This document shows positions 50,146-59,234 of a stretch of DNA of 64,000 bases, piece by piece (positions within the stretch are counted from its first letter, which is position 1; every line of letters starts with the position of its first letter). Under the pieces are notes generated by a model. It was given only the letters and a program-made list of their open reading frames with translations, made no database searches and was not told where the DNA came from. The position numbers and the translations under genes were made by a program. Origin of the DNA: Treponema sp. (GTDB taxonomy: Bacteria; Spirochaetota; Spirochaetia; Treponematales; Treponemataceae). The stretch covers positions 21,586 to 85,585 of the forward strand of contig JAEDJA010000009.1 of the NCBI GenBank assembly GCA_016296575.1, written 5' to 3'.

Positions 50146-51804
50146 ATGAAAAAGAATATTGTTCTTATTGGAATGCCTTCCTGTGGTAAAACTACAGTGG
50201 GCAAAAAACTTGCATCTTTAACTTCTCTTACATTTGTAGACTCTGACGAAGAAATTGTAAAAAAAGCCGGCAAAGAAATTACCGAAATTTTTGCTCAGGA
50301 TGGTGAAAAAGCATTCCGTGATATGGAAAGCCAGGTAATAATGGAGCTTTCAAAACGCCACAATATAATTCTTTCAACTGGTGGTGGGGCTATTCTCCGA
50401 AAAGAAAATGTAAAAGCTTTAAAAGAATGCGGCACAGTCTTCTTTTTGGATAGACCCTTAAATCTTCTTGTTCCTACGCTAGATAGACCACTGTCTTCTG
50501 ATGAAACTGCCCTTAAAAAACGTTACGAAGAACGCTTCGATAAATACTGTGCCGCTGCAGATTTTCATATTATTGCTGATCGTACAGTAGAAATAGAAGC
50601 TGAAGAAATTCTGAATTGCCGCCGTATTGAGCCAACTCCTGCAGAAGGAACAATTCAGGCTCCTCCAAGTAAAAGTTATGCCCATCGTCTTTTGATGTGT
50701 GCTTCTCTTGCAGAAGGTAAGAGCGTTATTTCAAATGTGGCATTTTCTCAGGATATTCTTGCCACCATGGACTGCATGAGAAGCTTTGGTGCTGATTTTG
50801 AAGTAAATGGAAGTACTGTTACGGTTTATGGAAAAGGTGGACAGCCTGATCTTCAGGGATTTCTAAAATGCCGTGAAAGTGGAAGTACACTTCGTTTTAT
50901 GATCCCTCTTGCTGTTATTGCAGGTGGTGGAACTCTTCTTGGAACTGAAAAGCTTGTTAGCCGCGGAATAGGAATCTATCAGGAGATTTTTCCAAAAGTT
51001 AATTTCATCATAAAAAAATGTGAAATCAGCTGTAATGGAAAAATTGAGCCAGGCCGTTTTGATGTAAAGGGAAATGTATCAAGTCAGTTTATTACCGGTC
51101 TTTTTTATGCTTTGCCTCTTTTAAATGGTGATTCTGAAGTTCATATCATTCCTCCTGTTGAAAGCCGTCGTTATATAGACATTACAGTAGATGTGCTTTC
51201 CCGTTTTGGAGTGAAGATTAAAGAAATCGAAGAAAATACATTTTATATAGAAGGAAATCAGCATTATTGTGCAAGAAATGATGCTGTTGAAGGTGACTGG
51301 TCAAATGCTGCTTTCCTTTACGCGCTTAATGAAATGGGCGGAAATGTAAAAGTAACAGGACTCAATGAAAACAGCCTTCAGGGAGATAAGGTTTGCCTTG
51401 AATTGTTTGAAAAACTTGGGAAAACCCTATCTGATTCAGAAGCTATTGATATTTCTGGTTGTCCTGATCTGGCACCTGTTCTTTTTACCGTGGCAGCTTT
51501 TAAAAACGGAGGTCATTTTACAGGTACGCGTCGTCTGGCAATTAAAGAAAGTGACCGCGGAAAAGTAATGGCTGAAGAACTTGCAAAATTTGGTGCTAAT
51601 CTTGAAGTAATGGAAAATGATGTAATCGTTCATAAAACTAAACTGCATTCACCGCTGGAACCACTCTCTGGTCATAATGATCACCGTGTTGTTATGTCCA
51701 TGGCAGTTCTATCTACAGCTCTTGGTGGAAATATAACCGGGTGTGGAGCAGTTGCAAAAAGTTACCCTGATTTCTTTGATAGCCTGGAGGCATTGAATAT
51801 ATGA
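50146..51804 (+). CDS. fused shikimate kinase - EPSP synthase
   Basis: The 552-residue protein joins two shikimate-pathway enzymes. Residues 1-~155 are a shikimate kinase (Walker A GMPSCGKTT, FVDSDEEI, STGGGAILR, LDRPL). Residues ~165-552 are EPSP synthase (QAPPSKSYAHRLLMCASLAEG, ESGSTLRFMIPLA, VSSQFITGLFYALPLL, KESDRGKVMAEELAKFGA, NDHRVVMSMAVLS). Its products feed aroC immediately upstream. The kinase half lacks the usual R-rich lid length but keeps RPLSSDETALKKRYEER. Fusions of these two are less common than separate genes. The stop overlaps tyrA as ATGA. Confidence 0.95.
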   Translation: MKKNIVLIGMPSCGKTTVGKKLASLTSLTFVDSDEEIVKKAGKEITEIFAQDGEKAFRDMESQVIMELSKRHNIILSTGGGAILRKENVKALKECGTVFFLDRPLNLLVPTLDRPLSSDETALKKRYEERFDKYCAAADFHIIADRTVEIEAEEILNCRRIEPTPAEGTIQAPPSKSYAHRLLMCASLAEGKSVISNVAFSQDILATMDCMRSFGADFEVNGSTVTVYGKGGQPDLQGFLKCRESGSTLRFMIPLAVIAGGGTLLGTEKLVSRGIGIYQEIFPKVNFIIKKCEISCNGKIEPGRFDVKGNVSSQFITGLFYALPLLNGDSEVHIIPPVESRRYIDITVDVLSRFGVKIKEIEENTFYIEGNQHYCARNDAVEGDWSNAAFLYALNEMGGNVKVTGLNENSLQGDKVCLELFEKLGKTLSDSEAIDISGCPDLAPVLFTVAAFKNGGHFTGTRRLAIKESDRGKVMAEELAKFGANLEVMENDVIVHKTKLHSPLEPLSGHNDHRVVMSMAVLSTALGGNITGCGAVAKSYPDFFDSLEALNI

Positions 51805-52655
51805 AACTTTCAAAAGATACAAAAATACTGATTGTAGGACTTGGACTTATAGGCGGATCTTATGCTGATGGTCTTACCAAAAACGGATTTTCTGTTAGTG
51901 CCATTGACACCAGTCAAGAATCTCTTGATTTTGCCCTGAATCAGGGAATGATTAAAGAAGGGCAGACTGAACCAACTGCTGCTTTTGTAGGCACATTTGA
52001 TGTAGTTATCTTTGCACTTTATCCTCATGCTTTTATCGACTGGATCAAGAAATATCAGAACTTTTTTAAACCAGGAGCTATTATTACTGACGTAACTGGT
52101 GTAAAAAGAAGTATTGTTTATGAAATCCAGAAATTACTCCGTGTTGATGTAGAATTTATTGCCGCCCACCCAATGGCTGGTAAAGAAAAAAGTGGTGTAA
52201 AATATGCCAATGGTGATATCTTCAAAGGCGCCAACTATATTTACACACCAACTATGCGAAACACTGAGGAAGCCTGCGAACTGGCTCAGAGTATCGGAGA
52301 AGTTCTTGGTTTCCGCAAAATCAGTTCACTTTCACCTGAATTACACGATGAAATGATTGGCTTCTTAAGTCAGCTTACTCACTGTATTGCAGTTTCCCTT
52401 ATGACCTGTAAGGAAAATGAACATCTGGTTGATTATACGGGTGATTCATTCCGAGATCTTACAAGAATTGCCTATCTTAATGAAAATATGTGGACTGAAC
52501 TTTTCCTTTCAAATAAGACAGAGCTTCTAAAACAGATGGAACTGTTCATGGAAAGATTTGGTGAACTTTATGACTTTATCAGAAAAGAAGATACAGAAAG
52601 TATGAAACGCATGATGAGACTTTCTTCAGCACGCCGAATGCTTTTTAATAAATAA
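51801..52655 (+). CDS. tyrA: prephenate dehydrogenase
   Basis: Oxidatively decarboxylates prephenate to 4-hydroxyphenylpyruvate for tyrosine. The 284-residue protein has the Rossmann motif ILIVGLGLIGGSYADGL, the substrate-site AAHPMAGKEKSGVKYA and the helical C-terminal domain (LTHCIAVSLM, SFRDLTRIA). There is no ACT domain, so no direct tyrosine feedback site is seen. The ATG overlaps the upstream stop (ATGA), indicating coupled translation. Confidence 0.93.
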   Translation: MKLSKDTKILIVGLGLIGGSYADGLTKNGFSVSAIDTSQESLDFALNQGMIKEGQTEPTAAFVGTFDVVIFALYPHAFIDWIKKYQNFFKPGAIITDVTGVKRSIVYEIQKLLRVDVEFIAAHPMAGKEKSGVKYANGDIFKGANYIYTPTMRNTEEACELAQSIGEVLGFRKISSLSPELHDEMIGFLSQLTHCIAVSLMTCKENEHLVDYTGDSFRDLTRIAYLNENMWTELFLSNKTELLKQMELFMERFGELYDFIRKEDTESMKRMMRLSSARRMLFNK

Positions 52656-52681
52656 ACAAAAATTACCGGAGGAACCCCGCT

Positions 52682-53713
52682 ATGATGAATATGGAATTTA
52701 AACGAAAACTGCCAATCCCTAAAGAAATTAAGGAAATGTATCCAATTACAGAAAAAATGGCAGCACAGAAAGAAGCAAATGATAAGGCTATTGCCGATGT
52801 ATTTACAGGGAAAAGTGATAAACTGATTCTTGTTATTGGACCATGCAGTGCCGATCGTGAAGATGCTGTTCTTGAATACATTGGGAAACTGCGCCTTGTT
52901 CAGGATAAAGTAAAAGATAAAATCATTATTATTCCACGTATTTATACAGGAAAACCTCGTACTACAGGTGACGGTTATAAAGGTATGCTTCACCAGCCTG
53001 ATCCAAATGAACAGCCTGATCTTCTAAAAGGTATTGTTGCTGTTCGTCATATGCATTCAAAAGCTTTGGAAGATTATGGCTTCTCCTGTGCTGATGAAAT
53101 GCTTTATCCTGCAAATGCCCGCTATCTTGATGATGTTCTTTCTTACGTAGCAATCGGGGCCCGTTCTGTAGAAGATCAGTATCACCGTCTTACTGCTTCA
53201 GGTCTTTCTACTCCTGTTGGCATGAAAAATCCTACTTCCGGTGATATTTCTGTTATGATGAACTCAATTACTGCTGGTCAGCACGATCACTGGTTTGATT
53301 ACCGCGGATGGGAAGTTCACACACAGGGAAACCCTCTTACACATGCAATTCTTCGTGGTTACGTAAACAAATACGGTCATACAAGCGAAAACTACCATTA
53401 CGAAGATCTTATTGCATTGTACGATACTTATCAGAAAACAAATCTTAAGAATCCTGCAGTTATTGTTGATACAAATCACTCAAACTCAGGTAAAAAATAC
53501 ATGGAACAGATTCGTATTGCTAAAGAAGTTCTTCACAGTACTCGTCATTCCAGCGAAGTAAACAGTCTGGTTAAAGGCTTCATGATTGAATCTTACCTTG
53601 TGGACGGTGCTCAGAAGCCTGAAGGCTGTGTTTACGGTCAGTCTATTACAGATCCTTGTCTGGGCTGGGAAAAAACTGAACGCCTTATTCTTGATCTTGC
53701 AGATTTAAGATAG
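52682..53713 (+). CDS. aroF: 3-deoxy-7-phosphoheptulonate (DAHP) synthase, type I
   Basis: Condenses phosphoenolpyruvate and erythrose-4-phosphate, the entry step of aromatic synthesis. The 343-residue protein has the AroF/G/H signatures LILVIGPCSADREDAVLEYI, IPRIYTGKPRTTGDGYKGMLHQPDP, the GARSVEDQYHR block, PVGMKNPTSGDI, VDTNHSNSGKKY and GFMIESYLVDGAQ. GGAGG precedes the start. It closes the aromatic cluster; aroB, aroD, aroE and pheA are not in the window. Which isozyme type (Phe-, Tyr- or Trp-regulated) is unclear, so the symbol is provisional. Confidence 0.93.
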   Translation: MMNMEFKRKLPIPKEIKEMYPITEKMAAQKEANDKAIADVFTGKSDKLILVIGPCSADREDAVLEYIGKLRLVQDKVKDKIIIIPRIYTGKPRTTGDGYKGMLHQPDPNEQPDLLKGIVAVRHMHSKALEDYGFSCADEMLYPANARYLDDVLSYVAIGARSVEDQYHRLTASGLSTPVGMKNPTSGDISVMMNSITAGQHDHWFDYRGWEVHTQGNPLTHAILRGYVNKYGHTSENYHYEDLIALYDTYQKTNLKNPAVIVDTNHSNSGKKYMEQIRIAKEVLHSTRHSSEVNSLVKGFMIESYLVDGAQKPEGCVYGQSITDPCLGWEKTERLILDLADLR

Positions 53714-53773
53714 ATTATATGGAAGAACTTTGACCTTTATGCTATACTAACAAAAATTCTTAGGAGTTCATAA

Positions 53774-54697
53774 ATGCTTAAAGGTCGATCTTTAATTCAG
53801 CCAGCTGATCTTACAGTGTCAGAAATTAACGAAATTCTTGATCTGGCAGAACAGATTATTGTTGATCCTTCTTCTTTTCAGGATGTGTGTCGTGGGAAAA
53901 TTCTTGCGACACTTTTTTTTGAGCCAAGTACACGTACACGCCTTTCTTTTGAAGCAGCTATGCTTCGTCTTGGTGGAACAGTTGAAGGGTTTGCCGATGC
54001 AAATGTTACATCATCTACAAAGGGAGAAACTCTTGCTGATACAATTCGCGTAGTTTCATCTTATGTTGATGTAATAGCTATGCGAACTCCAAAAGAAGGT
54101 GCTGCTTTTCTTGCAAGCCAGTATTCAACCTGCCCTGTAATTAACGCTGGTGATGGTGGACATTATCATCCTACACAGACACTTACCGATATGGTAACAA
54201 TTCGTCAGCTTATGGGTGGACTTGAAGGTCACACTATTGGATTTTGTGGTGACTTGAAATTCGGACGAACAGTTCACTCTCTTACCGAAGCAATGCGTCT
54301 TTATAAAGGCAATAAATTCGTTTTCATTAGTCCAAAAGAACTGACCGTTCCTGATTATATGATTAAAAATATTCTTGAACCTGCTGGAGTTCAGTGGACA
54401 ACCGCCGAACGTCTTGAAGAAGTAATTGGTGATCTTGATGTACTTTATATGACACGAGTTCAGAAGGAACGTTTCTTCAACGAACAGGATTACATCCGCC
54501 TTAAGGACAGTTACATTCTGGACCGTGAAAAAATGAAGATGGCAAAGGAACGCATGATTGTTCTGCATCCTCTTCCACGTGTAAATGAAATTGCTCCTGA
54601 AATTGACGAAGATCCAAGAGCCGCCTATTTCAAACAGGTTAAATACGGTATGTATGCCCGTATGGCTCTTATGGCAAAGCTTACTGGAGCTCTTTAA
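53774..54697 (+). CDS. pyrB: aspartate carbamoyltransferase catalytic subunit
   Basis: Makes carbamoyl aspartate in pyrimidine synthesis. The 307-residue protein has the carbamoyl-phosphate motif FFEPSTRTRLSFEAA, the HPTQTLTDM site (GDGGHYHPTQTLTDM), KFGRTVHSL and the C-terminal HPLPRVNEI. AGGAG lies eight bases before the ATG. No pyrI regulatory gene is adjacent. The U32 peptidase gene begins 6 bases later, probably in the same transcript. Confidence 0.96.
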   Translation: MLKGRSLIQPADLTVSEINEILDLAEQIIVDPSSFQDVCRGKILATLFFEPSTRTRLSFEAAMLRLGGTVEGFADANVTSSTKGETLADTIRVVSSYVDVIAMRTPKEGAAFLASQYSTCPVINAGDGGHYHPTQTLTDMVTIRQLMGGLEGHTIGFCGDLKFGRTVHSLTEAMRLYKGNKFVFISPKELTVPDYMIKNILEPAGVQWTTAERLEEVIGDLDVLYMTRVQKERFFNEQDYIRLKDSYILDREKMKMAKERMIVLHPLPRVNEIAPEIDEDPRAAYFKQVKYGMYARMALMAKLTGAL

Positions 54698-54702
54698 TCA
54701 AT

Positions 54703-56163
54703 ATGGAACTTCTTTCTCCTGCTGGAAATGTTGAAAAACTTTCTTATGCTTATGCTTACGGTGCCGATGCCGCATATATCGGTCTAAAGAAATTTTCTCT
54801 CCGTGTAAAAGCCGACAATTTTTATGATGACGAATACAAAAAGGTAATTTCCCTCAAAGAAAAATATCCGGAGAAGAAGCTCCATTGTGCCCTGAATATT
54901 TCATTTCACGACAGCGACATTGATAATCTAAAATCAAATCTGGAATATTTCCACCAATATCCCATTGATGCATTTATTGTGCAGGATATTGGTGTAGTGC
55001 CACTCCTTCAGAAAGAATTTCCTCACGCCCAGCTTCACGTATCAACCCAGGCCTCCTGTGTAAATTCCGAAGCTGTAAAAATGTATCAGAAGATGGGGTT
55101 TTCCCGTGTAGTACTTGGTCGCGAAGTAAGCCTGGATGAAATCCGCCGTATTAAGGATGCAGTTCCCGACATGGAGCTGGAAGCTTTTTGCCACGGTGCT
55201 ATGTGCATTGCTTACGCTGGTCGCTGTCTTATGAGTGCCTATCTTACAGGTCGAAGTGCCCAGAGTGGATTTTGTTCACATACATGCCGCTGGGAATATG
55301 ATGTTCTTACAAAGCCAAAGGGTCCTAAAGAACTGGCTCAGAGCGGACGGCTTTTTCTCCGTGAACATCAACGTCCCGACGAACTTTTCCCTGTTTTTGA
55401 AGGTGAAGACTTTACCGCCATTCTTTCAAGCAAAGATATCCGAATGATAGAACATCTGGCCGACATGAAAAAAGCGGGACTTGATTCACTAAAAATTGAA
55501 GGCCGTATGAAAAGCGTTTATTACGTTGCCATGGTAACTCGCGCTTACAGAAAAGCCCTTGATGCACTTGAAGGCAAACTTTCCACCGAAGCGGCAGCTC
55601 CTTTTATTGCGGAGCTTGAAAATGTTAGTCATCGTGAAAGTACAACTGGTTTTTATTACGACCGTGCTGATGCTGATGAAACTACCATTGGTGCCAGCGA
55701 CAGTAAATACGAACTTGCGGCCGAAATTGGAACGGAAGTTTCTGTCTCAGAAAGTGATGCCATTTTTGCTGCCGGTGAACAGGCTCAGAAAACCTTTGAA
55801 GCAGACCTTGAAGACATGCATCCTAATGCCCGTGCTGCCCGCCTTAAAGATTTTGAAAAATATCCGGATAAAAAAGTTACGGCCGCAGTAAAAAAAGAGG
55901 GATGGAAGCTCTATAAAGCCACTGCTTTGAATAAGATAAGTCCTGATATGGAAATACAGTTTGTTTCTCCAGAATTTGTAAGCCTAACTGCAAAACCAGG
56001 TGAATGGGAGCTTGTTAATCCTGAAAACGGCACACTTTTGAACTGGGTTTGCGACAGTCATCCATGCTGTATTTACACAAAATACACTCTTCCACAAGCA
56101 ACTCTTCTCCGCGTGGAAGACCCTGAATATGTGGAAGGCATTATTCGGGATACAGGCCGTTAG
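54703..56163 (+). CDS. U32-family peptidase-like protein (tRNA/rRNA hydroxylation type)
   Basis: The 486-residue protein belongs to peptidase family U32 (MELLSPAGNVEKLSYAYAYGADAAYIGLKKFSLR; EAFCHGAMCIAYAGRCLMSAYLTGRSAQSGFCSHTCRWEY; LKIEGRMKSVYYVAMVTRAYRKALD). The cysteine cluster in the middle is the family hallmark. Well-studied members (RlhA, TrhP) act in hydroxylation of rRNA or tRNA bases rather than as proteases, so an RNA-modification role is plausible. The C-terminal ~130 residues are an additional domain. The TAG stop is inside a duplicated 12-base block. Confidence 0.88.
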   Translation: MELLSPAGNVEKLSYAYAYGADAAYIGLKKFSLRVKADNFYDDEYKKVISLKEKYPEKKLHCALNISFHDSDIDNLKSNLEYFHQYPIDAFIVQDIGVVPLLQKEFPHAQLHVSTQASCVNSEAVKMYQKMGFSRVVLGREVSLDEIRRIKDAVPDMELEAFCHGAMCIAYAGRCLMSAYLTGRSAQSGFCSHTCRWEYDVLTKPKGPKELAQSGRLFLREHQRPDELFPVFEGEDFTAILSSKDIRMIEHLADMKKAGLDSLKIEGRMKSVYYVAMVTRAYRKALDALEGKLSTEAAAPFIAELENVSHRESTTGFYYDRADADETTIGASDSKYELAAEIGTEVSVSESDAIFAAGEQAQKTFEADLEDMHPNARAARLKDFEKYPDKKVTAAVKKEGWKLYKATALNKISPDMEIQFVSPEFVSLTAKPGEWELVNPENGTLLNWVCDSHPCCIYTKYTLPQATLLRVEDPEYVEGIIRDTGR

Positions 56164-56260
56164 CTTAATGGTCGTTAGCTTAATCAAAAATAATTGAAAC
56201 TTTCTCCTTGTTTGCGTTATACTATTAGAAATTTTGGAGGCGGATTTTTCCGGTATTATC

Positions 56261-57289
56261 ATGATTAAATTACCTGCACATTACAAATCCATTCTTAGTG
56301 CTAAGGAAACAGAACATGCTATTATAGCAATCAAAGATTTTTTTCAGCTGGCTCTTTCAACAGAATTGAATCTGACCAGAGTTACAGCTCCTCTTTTTGT
56401 TCGTTCCGGCTGTGGTATTAATGATGATTTGAACGGAGTTGAAAAACCAGTTTCTTTTACTGTAAAAGAACTTGGTCAGCAGATGGAGATTGTTCAGTCA
56501 CTTGCAAAATGGAAGCGCATGAAGATTACCGAAATGGGTCTTGAATCTGGTTTTGGTATCTACACAGATATGAACGCCCTTCGTCCTGATGATACAGTTG
56601 ATGCAATTCATTCAGTTTATGTTGATCAGTGGGACTGGTGTATGGCTATTGATGAAAAGGATCGCACAGTTTTCTATCTCCACGAAATTGTAAAACGTGT
56701 TTACCGCTGTATTAAACGTACAGAATTCTTCCTTTACGACCGATATCCTGCAATAAAACCAATTCTTCCAGAAAATATTAAAATCCTTTTTGCTGATGAT
56801 CTTCAGCGTGAATATCCAACTCTTACTCCAAAAGAAAGAGAAGATAAAGTTGCCAAACAGTACGGTGCTGTATTTATTACAGGTATCGGCGGTACTTTGC
56901 CTGACGGATCAATTCATGATGGACGTGCTCCTGATTACGATGACTGGATTACAGAAACAGGTGACGGACACAAAGGACTCAATGGTGATATTCTTGTATG
57001 GAATCCTGTCCTCAACTCAGCATTTGAACTTTCTTCAATGGGTATACGCGTAAGTCCAGAAAGTCTTAAAGCACAGCTTATTGAAAGAAATGCAACAGAA
57101 CGGGAAAAATACGACTTCCACAAAAAACTTCTGAATGGTGAACTTACTCAAACCTTGGGTGGTGGAATCGGACAGAGTCGACTTGCCATGTTCCTCCTGC
57201 GCAAAGCTCATATTGGGGAAACTCAGGTAAGCTGCTGGCCGGAAGAAATGATTAAAGACTGTGCTGATAGAGGCATTACACTTCTGTGA
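56261..57289 (+). CDS. asnA: aspartate-ammonia ligase (asparagine synthetase A)
   Basis: Makes asparagine from aspartate, ammonia and ATP. The 342-residue protein matches AsnA throughout: VQSLAKWKRMKITEMG, DMNALRPDDTVDAIHSVYVDQWDW, GIGGTLPDGSIHDGRAPDYDDW, GLNGDILVWNPVLNSAFELSSMGIRV and GGGIGQSRLAMFLL, a class II synthetase-like fold. TATACT at 56218-56223 is a candidate -10. I chose ATG 56261; an upstream in-frame TTG at 56234 has no ribosome-binding site. The end overlaps the next gene by 4 bases. Confidence 0.95.
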   Translation: MIKLPAHYKSILSAKETEHAIIAIKDFFQLALSTELNLTRVTAPLFVRSGCGINDDLNGVEKPVSFTVKELGQQMEIVQSLAKWKRMKITEMGLESGFGIYTDMNALRPDDTVDAIHSVYVDQWDWCMAIDEKDRTVFYLHEIVKRVYRCIKRTEFFLYDRYPAIKPILPENIKILFADDLQREYPTLTPKEREDKVAKQYGAVFITGIGGTLPDGSIHDGRAPDYDDWITETGDGHKGLNGDILVWNPVLNSAFELSSMGIRVSPESLKAQLIERNATEREKYDFHKKLLNGELTQTLGGGIGQSRLAMFLLRKAHIGETQVSCWPEEMIKDCADRGITLL

Positions 57290-58188
57290 TTTCAACAAAA
57301 AAAGAACTGTTAGACCAGCTTAAACTGGAGCGCCGCAAAAATGAAAATTTGTGGACAACATTTTGCGTTGATGCCGCTGCTCTGGATGCCGAGGTTTGCG
57401 GTGAAGCTTTAAAAATTTTCTGTTCTTTTGATATTCCCCTTACAACTGCCGAAAAAGGGGGTAAGCTTCTTTTTGATAAAAAATTCTACGCCGGAAAGGC
57501 TCGTCTCTTAAACGAATATGGGCTTATCTTTGGTTTTATTCTTGAATATGCTTCTGGTGCCGATGACAGTCTTAAGTCTTTTCTGGACCGCTTCGATTTT
57601 GCCGTAAACCAGTACCCAAATCATCTTAATTTTCCTCAAACTGAAACTACAAGCTCGGATGCTTTGTCCTTTTCTCCTGTTACTTCTGCAACTTTTTCGG
57701 CACAGAATATCCGTCAGGCAAGGGACATCTGTTTTGCAGCCCGCACCTTTTATACTTGTGGACGGGCAGTTCCGTGGTTTCTGTCGGTTCTTAAACCTTT
57801 GCGCATAACACCAAGTGCTTTTTTTGCTGATTTTGCCGACTGGCAGCGCTGTAATAATGCCGATTTTAAAAGCGGCTTCTATCCTGAAAAAGAAAAACAT
57901 CCTGATATTGAAAAAATGCAGCTTTTGTTTCTCGAAGAAAAATATGAAGAAAAAGGAAAGGGTGATCTTTTTGGATTGATTTCGGATATTGTAAAAATTA
58001 ATGGAGCCATGAGCAGAATTTCTGCCGGAGAAAAAGCAGAGGAAACTGTTCAGGTTTCTTACAATCCTGACGATCTTTTGAGCGAGGAATCCTTAGATCT
58101 GGAAAGCTTTTACGATAATGTCTGTCTTGAAGAATGCAAGGTACGTCTTTTTGCCGGTCAGGATGGATTGGATTTCGAAATCTTATGA
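57286..58188 (+). CDS. hypothetical cytoplasmic protein
   Basis: A 300-residue protein I do not recognise. It is acidic, soluble and mostly helical, with no signal peptide, membrane span or metal motif. Conserved-looking stretches include ARDICFAARTFYTCGRAVPWFLSVLKPLRITPSAFFADFADWQRCNNADFKSGFYPEKEKHPD. It starts at GTG inside the asnA stop (GTGA) and its own stop overlaps the next gene as ATGA, so it is translated as part of an asnA - this gene - pseudouridine synthase unit. Confidence 0.7.
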   Translation: MISTKKELLDQLKLERRKNENLWTTFCVDAAALDAEVCGEALKIFCSFDIPLTTAEKGGKLLFDKKFYAGKARLLNEYGLIFGFILEYASGADDSLKSFLDRFDFAVNQYPNHLNFPQTETTSSDALSFSPVTSATFSAQNIRQARDICFAARTFYTCGRAVPWFLSVLKPLRITPSAFFADFADWQRCNNADFKSGFYPEKEKHPDIEKMQLLFLEEKYEEKGKGDLFGLISDIVKINGAMSRISAGEKAEETVQVSYNPDDLLSEESLDLESFYDNVCLEECKVRLFAGQDGLDFEIL

Positions 58189-59138
58189 TCCTGTCTTTTG
58201 TTTCTCTAAAAACTCTCCGCCTCGACATTTTTCTTCGCGAAAAGCTTCCCTCCGTTCCAGAGCTTGCCGGAAAAGATCTTTCCAATTCAAAGATTCGTCG
58301 TTTAATTCTTGCCGGCTGTGTTAGTGTAAATTCACGACAATGTGTACGACCAGCTTTTGAACTCCGTGGCCGATCAACTGTTACTGTTAATCTTGATATC
58401 GAAAAATTCTTTTTTGAAAAGCAGCCAGATGATATCGAATTTGTTCTTACAGAAAAGGATGTGCTTTTTGAAGATGATGTAATAATCGTAGTGAATAAAC
58501 CAGCCTTTCTTCCTGTTGAACAGACAATCACTGGAAACCGCAAAAACCTTCATGATGCTGTTGTTGATTACCTTTGGAAACAGAATCCGTCCCTCCGTAA
58601 TCCGCCTTATGCCGGAATTATGCATCGTCTGGACAGGGAAACCAGCGGTGTAATTCTTTTTACAAAAAGTCGTAGTGTAAATAAAGCTGTTCATGATATG
58701 TTTGAAAATCATACATGTCAAAAAACTTACCATGCATTAATTTCTGAAACTCCAGCTGTAATAAAATGCGGTCAGAATTCCTTCACCGTGGAAAAATCTC
58801 TGGGCCGTATTTCTGCTTCCTCTCAAGCAGCAAAATGGGGGAGCGTGGCAGAGTCAAAAGGTGGACTTTACGCAAAAACAGTTTTTCGTATTTTAGGTCC
58901 AGTGACATTAAAAACAGCTGAAGGTTTTAAAAAAACTATTCTAATTGAAGCAAAGCCATTTACAGGTCGTACACATCAGATTCGCGTACATTCAAGTGAA
59001 AATGGTATGCCACTTTTGGGAGATAAACTTTACGGCGGTGAAAAATGTAACCGTGTAATGCTTCATGCCTTTAGTCTTGAATTTCCACATCCGATTACTG
59101 GAAAACTGATGCAGATTAGTGTCCAAGCCCCCTGGTAA
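58185..59138 (+). CDS. RluA-family pseudouridine synthase
   Basis: Isomerises uridine to pseudouridine in rRNA or tRNA. The 317-residue protein has an N-terminal S4-like RNA-binding region (LRLDIFLREKL...SNSKIRRLILAGCVSVNSRQCVRPAFELRG), the catalytic motif HRLDRETSGVILFTKS, and the later GRTHQIRVHSSENGMPLLGDKLYGG. The RluA subgroup (RluC/RluD versus others) cannot be fixed. I chose ATG 58185, which overlaps the previous stop (ATGA), rather than an earlier in-frame ATG at 58134. The stop lies in a 14-base unit repeated three times. Confidence 0.92.
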   Translation: MILSFVSLKTLRLDIFLREKLPSVPELAGKDLSNSKIRRLILAGCVSVNSRQCVRPAFELRGRSTVTVNLDIEKFFFEKQPDDIEFVLTEKDVLFEDDVIIVVNKPAFLPVEQTITGNRKNLHDAVVDYLWKQNPSLRNPPYAGIMHRLDRETSGVILFTKSRSVNKAVHDMFENHTCQKTYHALISETPAVIKCGQNSFTVEKSLGRISASSQAAKWGSVAESKGGLYAKTVFRILGPVTLKTAEGFKKTILIEAKPFTGRTHQIRVHSSENGMPLLGDKLYGGEKCNRVMLHAFSLEFPHPITGKLMQISVQAPW

Positions 59139-59234
59139 TCAAACCCTGGTAATCAAACCCTGATAATCTTAATACATTAATTTATTTCTAAACCATCCCT
59201 AATTTTTTTCCGAAGATTTAATTAGGGTAGGGGA

